DNA of 64,000 nucleotides from assembly GCF_016654115.1 (NCBI RefSeq), contig NZ_JAEQAZ010000009.1:62001-126000 (forward strand), in the 5' to 3' direction. Positions 36,751 to 45,920 of the stretch are shown here, one piece after another (position 1 is the first letter of the stretch; each line of letters starts with the position of its first letter). The notes beneath the pieces are model-generated. The model made no database searches, was not told the DNA's origin, and worked only from the letters and a program-made list of their open reading frames with translations. The stretch comes from Streptomyces sp. MBT53. GTDB taxonomy: Bacteria > Actinomycetota > Actinomycetes > Streptomycetales > Streptomycetaceae. A program made the translations under genes and the position numbers.

Positions 36751-36848
36751 CGGTGAGCGCGAGCTACGAGTTCCGGTGATCAAGCCCTGGCTGGCCGGAC
36801 GGCAACCCTCGACGCAGTGGGGTGCCCCAGGTGACGGCTCGGCGGATG
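36751..36848 (+). ncRNA. SAM-IV-like riboswitch
   Basis: The segment contains the conserved core GGCAACC (36801-36807), a C-rich P2/P3 region just before it, and the GTGGGGTGCCCC-AGGTGA hairpin and pseudoknot strand typical of actinobacterial SAM-IV riboswitches. Flanking CGAGC (36760-36764) and GCTCG (36837-36841) can close the outer stem. It lies 60 bases before a Cys leader peptide and about 250 before a transporter operon, so high SAM should reduce expression. The class call rests on remembered consensus, not a covariance search. Confidence 0.72.
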
Positions 36849-36910
36849 TTTCTGTTCTGCAAGTGCGTTCCCACCGGCCTCAGTTGCCGGCGACACCCTA
36901 GGAGGACGAC

Positions 36911-36988
36911 GTGGCAACCGGCCTCGTGCTGTGCTCCCGGCGCCATGTGGATCTGCTGCTGGTCTCCAGCTGTCTCTGTCACAGCTGA
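36911..36988 (+). CDS. Cysteine-responsive leader peptide
   Basis: A 25-residue reading frame starts with GTG 36911 directly after GGAGGACGAC, a near-perfect ribosome site. The peptide contains R-R-H-V-D-L and ends S-S-C-L-C-H-S. A perfect inverted repeat CAGCTGT-N7-ACAGCTG (36967-36987) covers the two Cys codons and the stop. Stalling at the Cys codons when charged tRNA-Cys is scarce would change folding of the downstream RNA. Short peptides of this R-R-H-V-D type occur upstream of actinomycete sulfur genes; the mechanism here is inferred. Confidence 0.8.
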   Translation: MATGLVLCSRRHVDLLLVSSCLCHS

Positions 36989-37103
36989 CCCGTTCCTCGC
37001 GCGGCACGTTCACTCTCACCCTTCACGCGACAGCGTGCGCCCGGCATGTCCTGCCCGCCGCACCCCTTTCGCGCATCCACCCATGCGGAGACAGAGACCA
37101 GCC

Positions 37104-38738
37104 ATGGCACATTCCAGCACCGTCAGACCTCTTCGGCCCCTCGGCGCGATATCCCTCGGCGCGGCGTTCCTGGTCGCCCTCACCGGCTGCACCAGCAGCA
37201 AGACGTCCACCGGCTCCGACGGCCCGACGATCACCGTCGGTACCACCGACCAGGTGACCAGCCTCGACCCGGCGGGTGCCTGGGACGCGGGCTCCGGCAC
37301 CATCGAGAGCGAGGTCTACGCGACCCTCCTCAGCGTGAAGAACGGCGCCACGGAGGTCTCCCCGGATCTCGCCACCGGCATCAAGTTGACCGGGCCCAAG
37401 GAGTACACGGTGACTCTGCGGAAGGGCCTGAAGTTCGCGAACGGTCACCAACTCACGTCCTCCGACGTCAAGTTCAGCTTCGACCGGACCCTGAAGATCG
37501 CCGACGAGAACGGCCCCTCGTCCCTGCTCTACAACCTCGCCTCGGTCGCCGCCCCGGCACCGACCACGGTCGTCTTCACCCTCAAATCCGCCAACGACAC
37601 CCTCTTCCCCCAGGTGTTGTCCACCGCGGCCGGCTACATCGTCGACGAACAGACCTTCCCCGCGGACAAGATCCTCGACGACAAGGCCATCGTCGCGGCC
37701 AAGCCGTGGAACGGCCCGTACGGCGTCACGAGCTACGACAAGAACTCGCTGGTCTCCTTCACCCAAAACAGCGACTACGGCGGCCAGTTGGGCACCCCGA
37801 AGACCAAGAACATCCAGCTCAAGTACTACACCGACGCCAGCAACCTGAAGCTCGACGTCCAGCAGGGCACCGTCGACGCCGTCTACCGCACCCTCACCAC
37901 CGCCGACCTCGACGACCTGGCCAAGAAGAAGGACATCAAGGTCCACACCGGTTCCGGCAACGGCATCCGCTACATCGTCTTCGACTTCGCCACGCAGCCC
38001 TACGGCACCAAGACCAAGGACGCCGACAAGGCCAAGGCGCTGGCCGTCCGCCAGGCCGTGGCCGACTCCGTCGACCGGACCCAGCTAGCCCAGCAGGTCT
38101 ACAAGAACAGCTACCAGCCGCTGTACAGCTCGGTGCCCGACGGACTCACCGGCGCCAGCGACTCCTTCAAGTCCCTCTACGGCGACAAGAAGGGCGGCCC
38201 CGACAAGGCCGTTGCCGCCGCACGGCTGAAGGCGGCGAAGGTCACCACGCCCGTCACCCTCAACCTCCAGTACAACAGCGACCATTACGGGTCGTCCTCG
38301 GCCGACGAGTACACGCTCGTCAAGACCCAGCTCGAAGCGACGGGGCTGTTCAAGGTGAACCTCCAGTCCACCGAGTGGACCCAGTACGGCAAGGACCGCA
38401 TCAAGCACCTCTACCCGCTCTACCAACTGGGCTGGTACGCCGACTACTTGGACGCCGACAACTACCTTTCGCCCTTCTACTCGGCCAACAGCTGGGTCGC
38501 CAACGGCTACGACGACCCCGCAGTGCGCTCGCTGATCCTGAAGGAGGAGACGGAGACCGACGCGGCCCAGCGCACCGAACTCCTCAAGGAGGCGCAGGAC
38601 AAGGCCGCCGCGCAGGTGCCGCTGCTGCCGCTGCTCCAGGGTTCCACGGCGATCGTCACCCGTACCGACGTCAGTGGTGTGCCGGACGCGCTGACCAGCG
38701 CGTACACCTTCCGCTGGGCAGGACTCTCGAAGAAGTGA
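37104..38738 (+). CDS. Oligopeptide-type ABC substrate-binding lipoprotein
   Basis: The 544-residue family 5 binding protein has a lipobox V-A-L-T-G-C near residue 29, then T-V-G-T-T-D-Q-V-T-S-L-D-P-A and L-K-F-A-N-G-H-Q-L-T. ATG 37104 is preceded by a weak GGAG. It is the first gene after a riboswitch and a Cys leader peptide and begins a five-gene coupled operon (binding protein, two permeases, dual ATPase, dipeptidase). Regulation by sulfur status implies that its ligand carries sulfur, perhaps Cys-containing peptides. Confidence 0.92.
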   Translation: MAHSSTVRPLRPLGAISLGAAFLVALTGCTSSKTSTGSDGPTITVGTTDQVTSLDPAGAWDAGSGTIESEVYATLLSVKNGATEVSPDLATGIKLTGPKEYTVTLRKGLKFANGHQLTSSDVKFSFDRTLKIADENGPSSLLYNLASVAAPAPTTVVFTLKSANDTLFPQVLSTAAGYIVDEQTFPADKILDDKAIVAAKPWNGPYGVTSYDKNSLVSFTQNSDYGGQLGTPKTKNIQLKYYTDASNLKLDVQQGTVDAVYRTLTTADLDDLAKKKDIKVHTGSGNGIRYIVFDFATQPYGTKTKDADKAKALAVRQAVADSVDRTQLAQQVYKNSYQPLYSSVPDGLTGASDSFKSLYGDKKGGPDKAVAAARLKAAKVTTPVTLNLQYNSDHYGSSSADEYTLVKTQLEATGLFKVNLQSTEWTQYGKDRIKHLYPLYQLGWYADYLDADNYLSPFYSANSWVANGYDDPAVRSLILKEETETDAAQRTELLKEAQDKAAAQVPLLPLLQGSTAIVTRTDVSGVPDALTSAYTFRWAGLSKK

Positions 38739-39820
38739 GCGCTCTGACCCAGGAGACGGCCCCCGGCGCCGTCGGCAATTCCGCCGACGGCGCCGCCGGG
38801 TACGGACTCGCCCGCTATCTGGTGGTCCGCTTCCTCCTCATCATCCCCACCGTGTTCATCCTGGTCAGCCTGGTCTTCTTCCTGATGCGCGCCACCGGCG
38901 ATCCGATCAGCGCCGCCTTCGGCGACCGGCTGACCCCCGACCAGCTCCACGCGAAACTCCACCAGGCGGGCTACGACCGGCCGTTGCTCACCCAGTACCT
39001 CGACTACCTGAAGTCCCTGGCGACCGGCGACTTCGGCCGTACCGTCACCGACAACGAACCGGTCACCCACGTCCTGGGCACCTACGGCGCCGCCACCGTC
39101 GAACTCGCCTGCTACGCCCTCCTGGTGGCCCTCGCCGTCGGCGTACCCCTGGGCATGGTTGCGGCCTCCAACCGGGACCGCGCGCCCGACGCGGCCCTGC
39201 GACTCTTCGCCGTCCTCACCTACGCCACCCCCGTGTTCTTCGTGGGTCTGCTGCTGAAACTCGTCTTCGCGATCCAACTCGGCTGGCTCCCCGCGTCCGG
39301 CCGAGCGAGCACCGACGTGCAGCTCTTCCTCCAGAACCAGACCAGTACGACCGGCTTCTACCTCGTCGACGCCCTCCGCAGCGGGGACGGGGCCGCCGTC
39401 GCGGATGTCCTCAAGCACGCCGTACTGCCCGGCGTGGCGCTGGGCCTGCTCGTCGCCGGCATCCTGCTGCGGCTGGTCCGTACGAACCTGATCGGCACCC
39501 TCGGCGCCGACTACGTCGAAGCCGCCCGCTCCCGGGGTGTCGCACCCTTCCGCCTGGTGACCCGACACGCGACCCGACCTGCCCTGATCCCCGTCGTCAC
39601 CGTCCTGGGACTCCAGGTCGCCGGGCTGCTCGGCGGAGCGGTGCTGACGGAGACCACCTTCGAGTGGAAGGGCCTCGGCTACGAACTCGCCCACTATCTG
39701 ACGGTCCGTGACTTCCCGGCCGTGCAGGGCATCGTGGCCCTGTTCGCCGTCGTCGTGGCGGTGACGAACTTCCTCGTCGACGTCGTCGCGGCCCTCATCG
39801 ATCCCCGAGTGAGGTACTGA
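38735..39820 (+). CDS. Oligopeptide-type ABC permease (DppB-like)
   Basis: The 361-residue permease has a long cytoplasmic N terminus before the first membrane segment. The docking loop D-Y-V-E-A-A-R-S-R-G-V lies near residue 260, and it ends I-D-P-R-V-R-Y as in DppB. GTG 38735 overlaps the stop of the binding protein gene (GTGA). The gap to the next permease is only 3 bases. Confidence 0.92.
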   Translation: MSALTQETAPGAVGNSADGAAGYGLARYLVVRFLLIIPTVFILVSLVFFLMRATGDPISAAFGDRLTPDQLHAKLHQAGYDRPLLTQYLDYLKSLATGDFGRTVTDNEPVTHVLGTYGAATVELACYALLVALAVGVPLGMVAASNRDRAPDAALRLFAVLTYATPVFFVGLLLKLVFAIQLGWLPASGRASTDVQLFLQNQTSTTGFYLVDALRSGDGAAVADVLKHAVLPGVALGLLVAGILLRLVRTNLIGTLGADYVEAARSRGVAPFRLVTRHATRPALIPVVTVLGLQVAGLLGGAVLTETTFEWKGLGYELAHYLTVRDFPAVQGIVALFAVVVAVTNFLVDVVAALIDPRVRY

Positions 39821-39823
39821 GCC

Positions 39824-40804
39824 GTGGCCCAACTCCTCGTGCGACGGCCCGCCTTGCTGCCGGACCGCATGCGCGCACGACTTCGCACCGGGGGTGCGAT
39901 ACAGCGCGGCATGCTCCTCACCGGCGCCGTCCTCACCGTGCTGTTCGTCCTCACCGCCCTCCTCGGACCCCTTCTCGCCCCGTACGGATTCGCCCAACTC
40001 CAGGACGGGGGACGGTTGTTCGGCTCCCAGCAACACCCCAGCGGCGCCCATCCGCTGGGCACCACCATCGCCGGGTACGACGTGCTCTCCCGCACGGTGT
40101 GGGGCGCCAGGACCGCGCTGGAGATCATCCTCGCGGCGCTGCTGCTCTCGGTGATCCCCGGCACCGTGCTCGGGCTGGCCTCCGGCTATCTCGGCGGACG
40201 CCTCGACCGGCTGCTGGTGGGGCTCGCCGACGCGCTCTACGCGTTCCCGCCACTGCTGCTCGCCATCGTCATGTCGATCGTGATCAGCGGCGGCCAGTCC
40301 AGCCTCGTCGGCGGCCTCGGCGCGGCGGCCTGCTCGGTCGCCGTCGCGTTCGTACCGCAGTACTTCCGTGTCGTAAGGGCCGAGGTGACCCGGGTGAAGG
40401 CCGAGCCCTTCGTCGACGCGGCCCGGGTGATCGGCACCGGCACCTGGCGGATCATGTTCCGGCATGTGCTGCGCAACTCGGTCCGCACCCTCCCGCTGAT
40501 CTTCACCATCAACGCCTCCGAAGCGATCCTCACTCTCGCAGGACTCGGCTTCCTCGGCTTCGGCATCGAACCCAACTCGGCGTCCGAGTGGGGCTACGAC
40601 CTCAACCGCTCGGTCGCGGACGTCACTTCGGGACTGTGGTGGACCGCGATCCCGCCGGGCCTGGCCATCGTGCTCACCGTGCTCGGCACGACCCTGCTCG
40701 GCGAGAGTCTCACCGACCTCGCCGACCCGAGACTGCGACGACGCGGCGGTACGACCGCGAAGGCGACCGCCATCGCGACGGACGGAGGCACGGACGATGA
40801 CTGA
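39824..40804 (+). CDS. Oligopeptide-type ABC permease (DppC-like)
   Basis: The 326-residue permease has the DppC motif G-T-T-I-A-G-Y-D-V-L-S-R near residue 84, the docking loop P-F-V-D-A-A-R-V-I-G-T near 197 and the ending D-L-A-D-P-R-L-R. GTG 39824 follows the DppB stop by three bases. Its own stop lies 8 bases inside the ATPase gene, so the two are coupled. Confidence 0.92.
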   Translation: MAQLLVRRPALLPDRMRARLRTGGAIQRGMLLTGAVLTVLFVLTALLGPLLAPYGFAQLQDGGRLFGSQQHPSGAHPLGTTIAGYDVLSRTVWGARTALEIILAALLLSVIPGTVLGLASGYLGGRLDRLLVGLADALYAFPPLLLAIVMSIVISGGQSSLVGGLGAAACSVAVAFVPQYFRVVRAEVTRVKAEPFVDAARVIGTGTWRIMFRHVLRNSVRTLPLIFTINASEAILTLAGLGFLGFGIEPNSASEWGYDLNRSVADVTSGLWWTAIPPGLAIVLTVLGTTLLGESLTDLADPRLRRRGGTTAKATAIATDGGTDDD

Positions 40805-42461
40805 CCTCCTGCGCATCGAGGATCTGCACGTCACCTTCGCCACGGACGCCGGCGCGGCTCCCGCGGTGAAGGGCGTGAGCCTGTCCGTCGCCCCTGGCGA
40901 GGTACTGGCCCTCGTGGGCGAGAGCGGCAGCGGCAAGACCGTCACCGCCAAGTCGGTGCTCGGACTGCTGCCCGCCACCGCGACCGCCCGCGGCCGGGTC
41001 CTGCTCGGCGACGGCACCGCCGACCCCGCCGAGGACGTGCTCACCGCGTCCCCCGCCCGACTGCGCGCCCTGCGCGGCACCCACGTCGCGATGGTCTTCC
41101 AGGAGCCGTCCACCGCGCTGAACCCGGTCTTCACCATCGGCTGGCAGCTCACGGAGGGCCTCCGCGCGCACGGCCACGGCGGCACCAAGGCCGAACGCCG
41201 GGCGGTGGCCGTCGAATGGCTCGACAAGGTCGGGATCCCCGACCCCGCCACCCGCGTGAGCCACTACCCCCACCAACTCTCCGGCGGCCAGAAGCAACGC
41301 GCCGTCATCGCCATGGCCCTCGCCCTCGGCACCCGGCTCATCGTGGCCGACGAACCGACCACGGCCCTCGACGTCACCGTCCAGGCGGAGATCCTCGAAC
41401 TCCTGCACCGCTGCCGTACCGACTTCGGCACCGCCGTGCTCCTCATCACCCACAACATGGGCGTCGTCGCGGACCTCGCGGACCGGGTGGCCGTGATGAG
41501 CGAGGGCGAGATCGTCGAACAGGCCCTGGTCCGCGAGCTGTTCGCGGCGCCCGTCCACCCGTACACCCGCGAACTGCTGGCCGCCGTACCGGTCTTCGGA
41601 GAACAGGGCAGGACGCAGACCTCCGCGACGGACGAAGCGCAGCCGGTCGTACGGGCCGCCGGGCTGCTCGTGGACTACCCCGGGCGACTGGGAAGGAAGG
41701 GCTTCCGCGCGGTCGACGGTGTGGACTTCGAGATCCGGCCGGGCGAGGTGCTCGGGCTGGTGGGGGAGAGCGGCAGCGGCAAGACCACCATCGGCCGGGT
41801 GGTCGCCGGTCTGACGCCCGCGTCCGGCGGTGAACTCACCGTGTTCGGCGAGCCGTTGACGACTCGGCGCCGCACCCGCGGCCGGGCCGGCCACATCGGC
41901 TACGTCTTCCAGGACCCCGCGGCCAGTTTCAATCCGCTGCTCACCATCGCCGACAGCGTCGCGGAGCCACTGACCGTGCACCGGCGTGAACTTGGGGCCG
42001 CAGCGATCCGCGCCGAGGCAGAGGCGCTGCTGAAGTCCGTTCATCTGCCCCGGAGTTACGCCGACCGCTATCCGCACGAGCTCAGCGGCGGCCAGCGCCA
42101 ACGTGCCGCCCTGGCCCGGGCGCTCGCCCTGCGGCCCCCGTTGATCATCGCGGACGAGCCGACCTCCGCCCTCGACGTGTCCGTCCAGGCGAAGGTGCTC
42201 GACCTCTTCACCGAACTGCAAAGGGAGTTGGGCTTCGCGGCGCTGTTCATCAGCCATGACCTCGCGGTGGTGGAGCAGGTCGCCGACCGGGTCGTCGTAC
42301 TGCACCGGGGCAGGATCGCCGCGTCCGGATCCACGGCCCAGGTCCTGGGTAACCCACAGGACGACTACACGCGGCGGCTGATCGCCTCACTGCCCGTCGC
42401 CGACCCGATACGGCAGGGGCGCCGCCGGCTGACCCTTGGCGAAGGAGTGGCAAGCACATGA
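40797..42461 (+). CDS. Fused dual ATPase (DppD-DppF type)
   Basis: The 554-residue protein has two ABC ATPase domains: Walker A G-E-S-G-S-G-K-T near residues 40 and 322, signatures L-S-G-G-Q-K-Q and L-S-G-G-Q-R-Q, and Walker B followed by D-E-P-T-[TS]-A-L-D-V in both. It energises the two upstream permeases. The stop overlaps the dipeptidase start (ATGA). A C-terminal Cys motif like that of the 33-kb paralogue is absent. Confidence 0.94.
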   Translation: MTDLLRIEDLHVTFATDAGAAPAVKGVSLSVAPGEVLALVGESGSGKTVTAKSVLGLLPATATARGRVLLGDGTADPAEDVLTASPARLRALRGTHVAMVFQEPSTALNPVFTIGWQLTEGLRAHGHGGTKAERRAVAVEWLDKVGIPDPATRVSHYPHQLSGGQKQRAVIAMALALGTRLIVADEPTTALDVTVQAEILELLHRCRTDFGTAVLLITHNMGVVADLADRVAVMSEGEIVEQALVRELFAAPVHPYTRELLAAVPVFGEQGRTQTSATDEAQPVVRAAGLLVDYPGRLGRKGFRAVDGVDFEIRPGEVLGLVGESGSGKTTIGRVVAGLTPASGGELTVFGEPLTTRRRTRGRAGHIGYVFQDPAASFNPLLTIADSVAEPLTVHRRELGAAAIRAEAEALLKSVHLPRSYADRYPHELSGGQRQRAALARALALRPPLIIADEPTSALDVSVQAKVLDLFTELQRELGFAALFISHDLAVVEQVADRVVVLHRGRIAASGSTAQVLGNPQDDYTRRLIASLPVADPIRQGRRRLTLGEGVAST

Positions 42462-43684
42462 CCGACACAGTGGTGGACCTCATCGCGGAGGTACTGCGCG
42501 ACACCCCCGTCTTCGACGGCCACAACGACCTGCCCGTGGCGTTGCGCGCCCGCTCCGGCTACAGCGTCGAAGGGCTCGCGGACGGCCGTCCCGACCTCCA
42601 CACCGACCTGCCGCGGCTGCGCGCGGGCGGGGTCGGCGCACAGTTCTGGTCGGTGTACGTCTCCTCTCAACTCCCCGAACCCGAGGCCGTGGTGGCCACG
42701 TTCGAGCAGATCGACGCCGTGTACCGGCTCGTCGCCCGCTACCCGGACACCCTGCGGATCGCCTATACCGCGGCCGATGTCGAGCGCTCGCTCGCCGACG
42801 GACGGATCGCCTCCCTGCTCGGCATCGAGGGCGGTCACAGCCTCGCCGAGTCCCCGGGCGTCCTGCGGTCGTACGCCCGGCTCGGCGTCCGCTATGTGAC
42901 GCTCACCCACAACGACAACACCACCTGGGCGGACTCGGCCACCGACGAGCCCGGCGTCGGCGGCCTGAATGACACGGGCCGGGCGATCGTCGCCGAACTC
43001 AACCGCACCGGTGTCCTCGTGGACCTCTCCCACGTCGCCGACTCCACCCAGCGCGCGGCGCTCGCCGCCTCGACCTCCCCGGTGCTGTTCAGCCACTCCT
43101 CCGTACGCGCCCTCAACGACCACCCGCGCAATGTCGCCGATCCGGTCCTGGAGCTGCTGCGGGACAACGGCGGCGTCATCCAGCTCACCTTCGTCCCGTA
43201 CTTCATCTCGGCCGAAGTGGCTGAGTGGGCCCAGGAGTTGCAGGCCGAGCGTGAACGTCTCGGGCTGCCCAAGCAGCCCTGGAGCTGGCCGCGCGCACCA
43301 CGACCGGGCGAGGATCCGGCCCACGTCGCCGAGGAACTCGCCGCAGCCTTCACCGCGTCCGCCGACGACCGGCTACGGCGCTGGACCGAGGAACACCCCC
43401 GGCCCGAGGTGACGGTGGCCCAGGTCGCCGATCATGTCGAGCACGCCCGCGAGGTGGCCGGCCGTGACCACATCGGCCTCGGCGGCGACTACGACGGCGT
43501 CGACCACCAGCCGATCGGCCTCGCCGACGTCTCCGGCTACCCGGTACTGCTGCGCGAACTCGCCGACCGCGGCTGGTCCCGGGCCGACCTGGAGGCCCTG
43601 ACCGGCCGCAACGTACTGCGCGTTCTGCGTGAGGCCGAGGACCGTGCGACCGAACCGCTGTGGCCGACGGCCGCGCTGCGGTGA
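42458..43684 (+). CDS. Membrane dipeptidase (M19, renal dipeptidase family)
   Basis: The 408-residue M19 dipeptidase has the binuclear zinc ligands visible: His22 and Asp24 in D-G-H-N-D, a Glu in G-I-E-G-G-H-S, and histidines in D-L-S-H-V-A and F-S-H-S-S. The enzyme releases free amino acids from dipeptides; mammalian and bacterial relatives cleave Cys-Gly and its conjugates. Being last in an importer operon controlled by a SAM riboswitch and a Cys leader, it probably digests imported sulfur-containing dipeptides in the cytoplasm. No signal peptide is seen. Confidence 0.9.
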   Translation: MTDTVVDLIAEVLRDTPVFDGHNDLPVALRARSGYSVEGLADGRPDLHTDLPRLRAGGVGAQFWSVYVSSQLPEPEAVVATFEQIDAVYRLVARYPDTLRIAYTAADVERSLADGRIASLLGIEGGHSLAESPGVLRSYARLGVRYVTLTHNDNTTWADSATDEPGVGGLNDTGRAIVAELNRTGVLVDLSHVADSTQRAALAASTSPVLFSHSSVRALNDHPRNVADPVLELLRDNGGVIQLTFVPYFISAEVAEWAQELQAERERLGLPKQPWSWPRAPRPGEDPAHVAEELAAAFTASADDRLRRWTEEHPRPEVTVAQVADHVEHAREVAGRDHIGLGGDYDGVDHQPIGLADVSGYPVLLRELADRGWSRADLEALTGRNVLRVLREAEDRATEPLWPTAALR

Positions 43685-43920
43685 GCCGGGCACGCAGGTG
43701 GGCCGAGTTGTTCGCCCGGTGGGCACCGGGGCTGCTCGTAGTCGGCTGCTGCCTGGGCGGACTTCCGGTCCCCGTGGCCGCTGCCGATGGGACGGAGACG
43801 GAGCGCACACCGGAGCCGTGCAGCGGACCGCCGCCCGGTCATCCGGAGTGCCTTGCCGCGCACATCCCCCCTACGGGTGTGGAGCGAGAGCTGTGGTCCG
43901 CCCTGAATCTGAGGGTCTGA
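43681..43920 (+). CDS. Small putative secreted protein
   Basis: The 79-residue frame starts at GTG 43681, overlapping the dipeptidase stop (GTGA). It has a basic N terminus, then a hydrophobic stretch A-P-G-L-L-V-V-G-C-C-L-G-G near residue 20 and A-A-A ending near 41, fitting a signal peptide or one membrane segment. The remainder is Pro- and Cys-containing (P-E-P-C-S, H-P-E-C-L). I do not recognise it. Coupling to the sulfur-peptide operon is the best argument that it is real. Confidence 0.4.
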   Translation: MSRARRWAELFARWAPGLLVVGCCLGGLPVPVAAADGTETERTPEPCSGPPPGHPECLAAHIPPTGVERELWSALNLRV

Positions 43921-43967
43921 GAAGGGTCCTGCGTGACTTGGCCGCTCGGGAGTTGCCCGACGCGGAG

Positions 43968-45920
43968 TCAGGGCAGGTCGACGTCATGGCGTGGCGTCGA
44001 CCAGTCCGCGGCGGCGCTCACCGCGCGTGCCACGTCCTCATCGGGCAGCAGCCGCCGCGCCGCGAGTTCCTCGGCCGCCGCCCTGATGCGGGCGGCGTAT
44101 CCGGCCGTGTCGCCGTAGCGCCTCTCCACGCTCGGACGCGGATCACCGGTGATCAGCCGCTCGTCCTCGGTGGCGGCGAACGGGAACGTGGAACCGCTGA
44201 ACTCGTGCAGCGCGCCGTGCCCTTGACCCGGTGCACGCGTGTTCCAGCCGGTGTAGGTACCGAGCGGCACGGACACCATCGGGGCGCGCACACCCGCCGT
44301 CTCGTTGCCGTCGGCGTCGACGGCAGGGACCAGCACCGTGTAGCGATGCGCGCGGTCGGCGACCGGCGGCACGGTCGAACGGTCCACTGTGTACAGCTCG
44401 TTGGGACCGTACGGCCGCAGCGCCGAGGGCACCGCCGGGAACTGCCGTGACCACTCCTCGAATGCCACCAGACTGCCGTCGGCGACCGTGGGCACCGCGC
44501 TCGGAGGCGGTTCCACACCCTCGCTCACCCATGCGTCGAGCGCGTCGAGGACGCCCCGGAACAGCGCGGAGGTGGCGACGACGTTCTCGACGTGATGGCA
44601 GATGCCCTTCCCCGGGGACTGCGGCGTCGGACTCGCGACGTGCTGGCTCGACGACCACAGGTAGCCCCGCACGTTCGGCGGAAATCCCAGGTCCCGCCCG
44701 TCAGTTGTGGTGTGGACCAGTGATCCCCGGCGCTGCCAGTACTCCGTGGACGTCTGCGTGTGCAGCACCTTGGGGTCGCTCGCGCGCTTCATGATCGCGT
44801 CGCGGGCGCCGGTCAGATGGTCCACCGTCTCGGCGTACGCGAACGGGAAGGCGTCGGCCGCGTTGAGGTGGTCCTCGTACTGCTGGCCTCCCGGCACCGT
44901 CAGGTTGGCGAACCGCCCGATGTCCAGCCGGCCCGCGCCGGAGACGTGCGGCAGCAGTCCGTCGAACACCCGGCGGCCTTCGGCGTCCTCGTTGAAGCCC
45001 CGGTGGATGAAGTCGCGGATGGCGCGGCCGGTCTGCGAACGACCCCAGCCGTAGGCGTAGTCGATCTCCCCGACCGGCTGTGCCGGGTCGTGGCGGAGAT
45101 GGCTGACCAGGTCGCGCACCGCGACGAGACCGAGGCCGAGGACGAGGGGTTCCTCGGCCTCGTAGGTCAGTTCGTAGATCCAGCCCGGCCGTAGCCCACC
45201 GTCGACGTAGAGGTCAGTTCGGCTCGGTACGACGGCGACGGACTGAGACCGCAGGTCGGGGCCGCCGCCCTGGAGACGTGCGAACCGCCAGGCTGTCGTG
45301 GGTACTTCCTCCGGTGCGCTGTGCGGGTAGCGTCGCCGGGTGAGCCGCGCGGTCCGTTCGCCCGCCGCGCTGACGGGGGAGGATCTCGTGTTCGTCCAGC
45401 GCGACAGCGGCAGGGAGGCGGTGGGCTCCTCGACGATGAACTCGGCTGTCGTCAGGCCGCGTACGGGTTCCGTGCCCCGCGTCGTGACGGGCAGGTCGAG
45501 CAGCAGCCGTCCGTCGCCGGGCAGCAGATCGCCCTGCCAGGCGCCGAAGACGACCGTGTACCCGCGCAGCAGCAGAAATCCGTTGCCCGCGTCGGCGAGG
45601 GTCCGGGGGCGGTTCGTGTGCGGGGCGTCGCAGAAGTACTGGACGGCCCGCTTGTTGCCCCGGTTGCCCCAGTCGAAGAACAGCCGTCGGCGTCCGCCGT
45701 CGACCGGCCGCAGGATCTCGACGTCCCCGCTGAAGCGCACCGCGCCGTCGCCGTCACGCGGTGCGAGGTCCAGATCGGTGATCGAGCCGAGGGCGGGCTC
45801 CTCGGGGTCCACGGTGTAGTGGGCCGTGGCGGTGAGTACTTCGTACGCCCCACCCTCGGCGAAGCGATGACCGTCGGCGAACGGCTCCCGGGTGTGGACG
45901 TCCAGTCGTACGGGACTCAT
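43968..45920 (-). CDS. Large alpha/beta hydrolase domain protein
   Basis: The 650-residue protein matches the large alpha/beta hydrolase domain family of unknown role (Abhydrolase_10-like): R-R-L-F-F-D-W-G-N-R-G-N-K near residue 77, Y-G-W-G-R-S-Q-T-G-R near 292 (nucleophile Ser in G-R-S-Q-T-G), and a late G-W-N-T-R near 594. It is the last gene of an operon that also encodes a luciferase-like monooxygenase and a complete peptide-type importer. The start overlaps the LLM stop (ATGA). An esterase or lactonase acting on the imported compound is plausible. Confidence 0.75.
   Translation of the reverse strand: MSPVRLDVHTREPFADGHRFAEGGAYEVLTATAHYTVDPEEPALGSITDLDLAPRDGDGAVRFSGDVEILRPVDGGRRRLFFDWGNRGNKRAVQYFCDAPHTNRPRTLADAGNGFLLLRGYTVVFGAWQGDLLPGDGRLLLDLPVTTRGTEPVRGLTTAEFIVEEPTASLPLSRWTNTRSSPVSAAGERTARLTRRRYPHSAPEEVPTTAWRFARLQGGGPDLRSQSVAVVPSRTDLYVDGGLRPGWIYELTYEAEEPLVLGLGLVAVRDLVSHLRHDPAQPVGEIDYAYGWGRSQTGRAIRDFIHRGFNEDAEGRRVFDGLLPHVSGAGRLDIGRFANLTVPGGQQYEDHLNAADAFPFAYAETVDHLTGARDAIMKRASDPKVLHTQTSTEYWQRRGSLVHTTTDGRDLGFPPNVRGYLWSSSQHVASPTPQSPGKGICHHVENVVATSALFRGVLDALDAWVSEGVEPPPSAVPTVADGSLVAFEEWSRQFPAVPSALRPYGPNELYTVDRSTVPPVADRAHRYTVLVPAVDADGNETAGVRAPMVSVPLGTYTGWNTRAPGQGHGALHEFSGSTFPFAATEDERLITGDPRPSVERRYGDTAGYAARIRAAAEELAARRLLPDEDVARAVSAAADWSTPRHDVDLP

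Noticed and set aside
38507..41251. A 914-residue antisense frame across the second importer operon
   Set aside because: It covers three convincing transporter genes with conserved motifs on the other strand and has no domain match, so it is a shadow frame.
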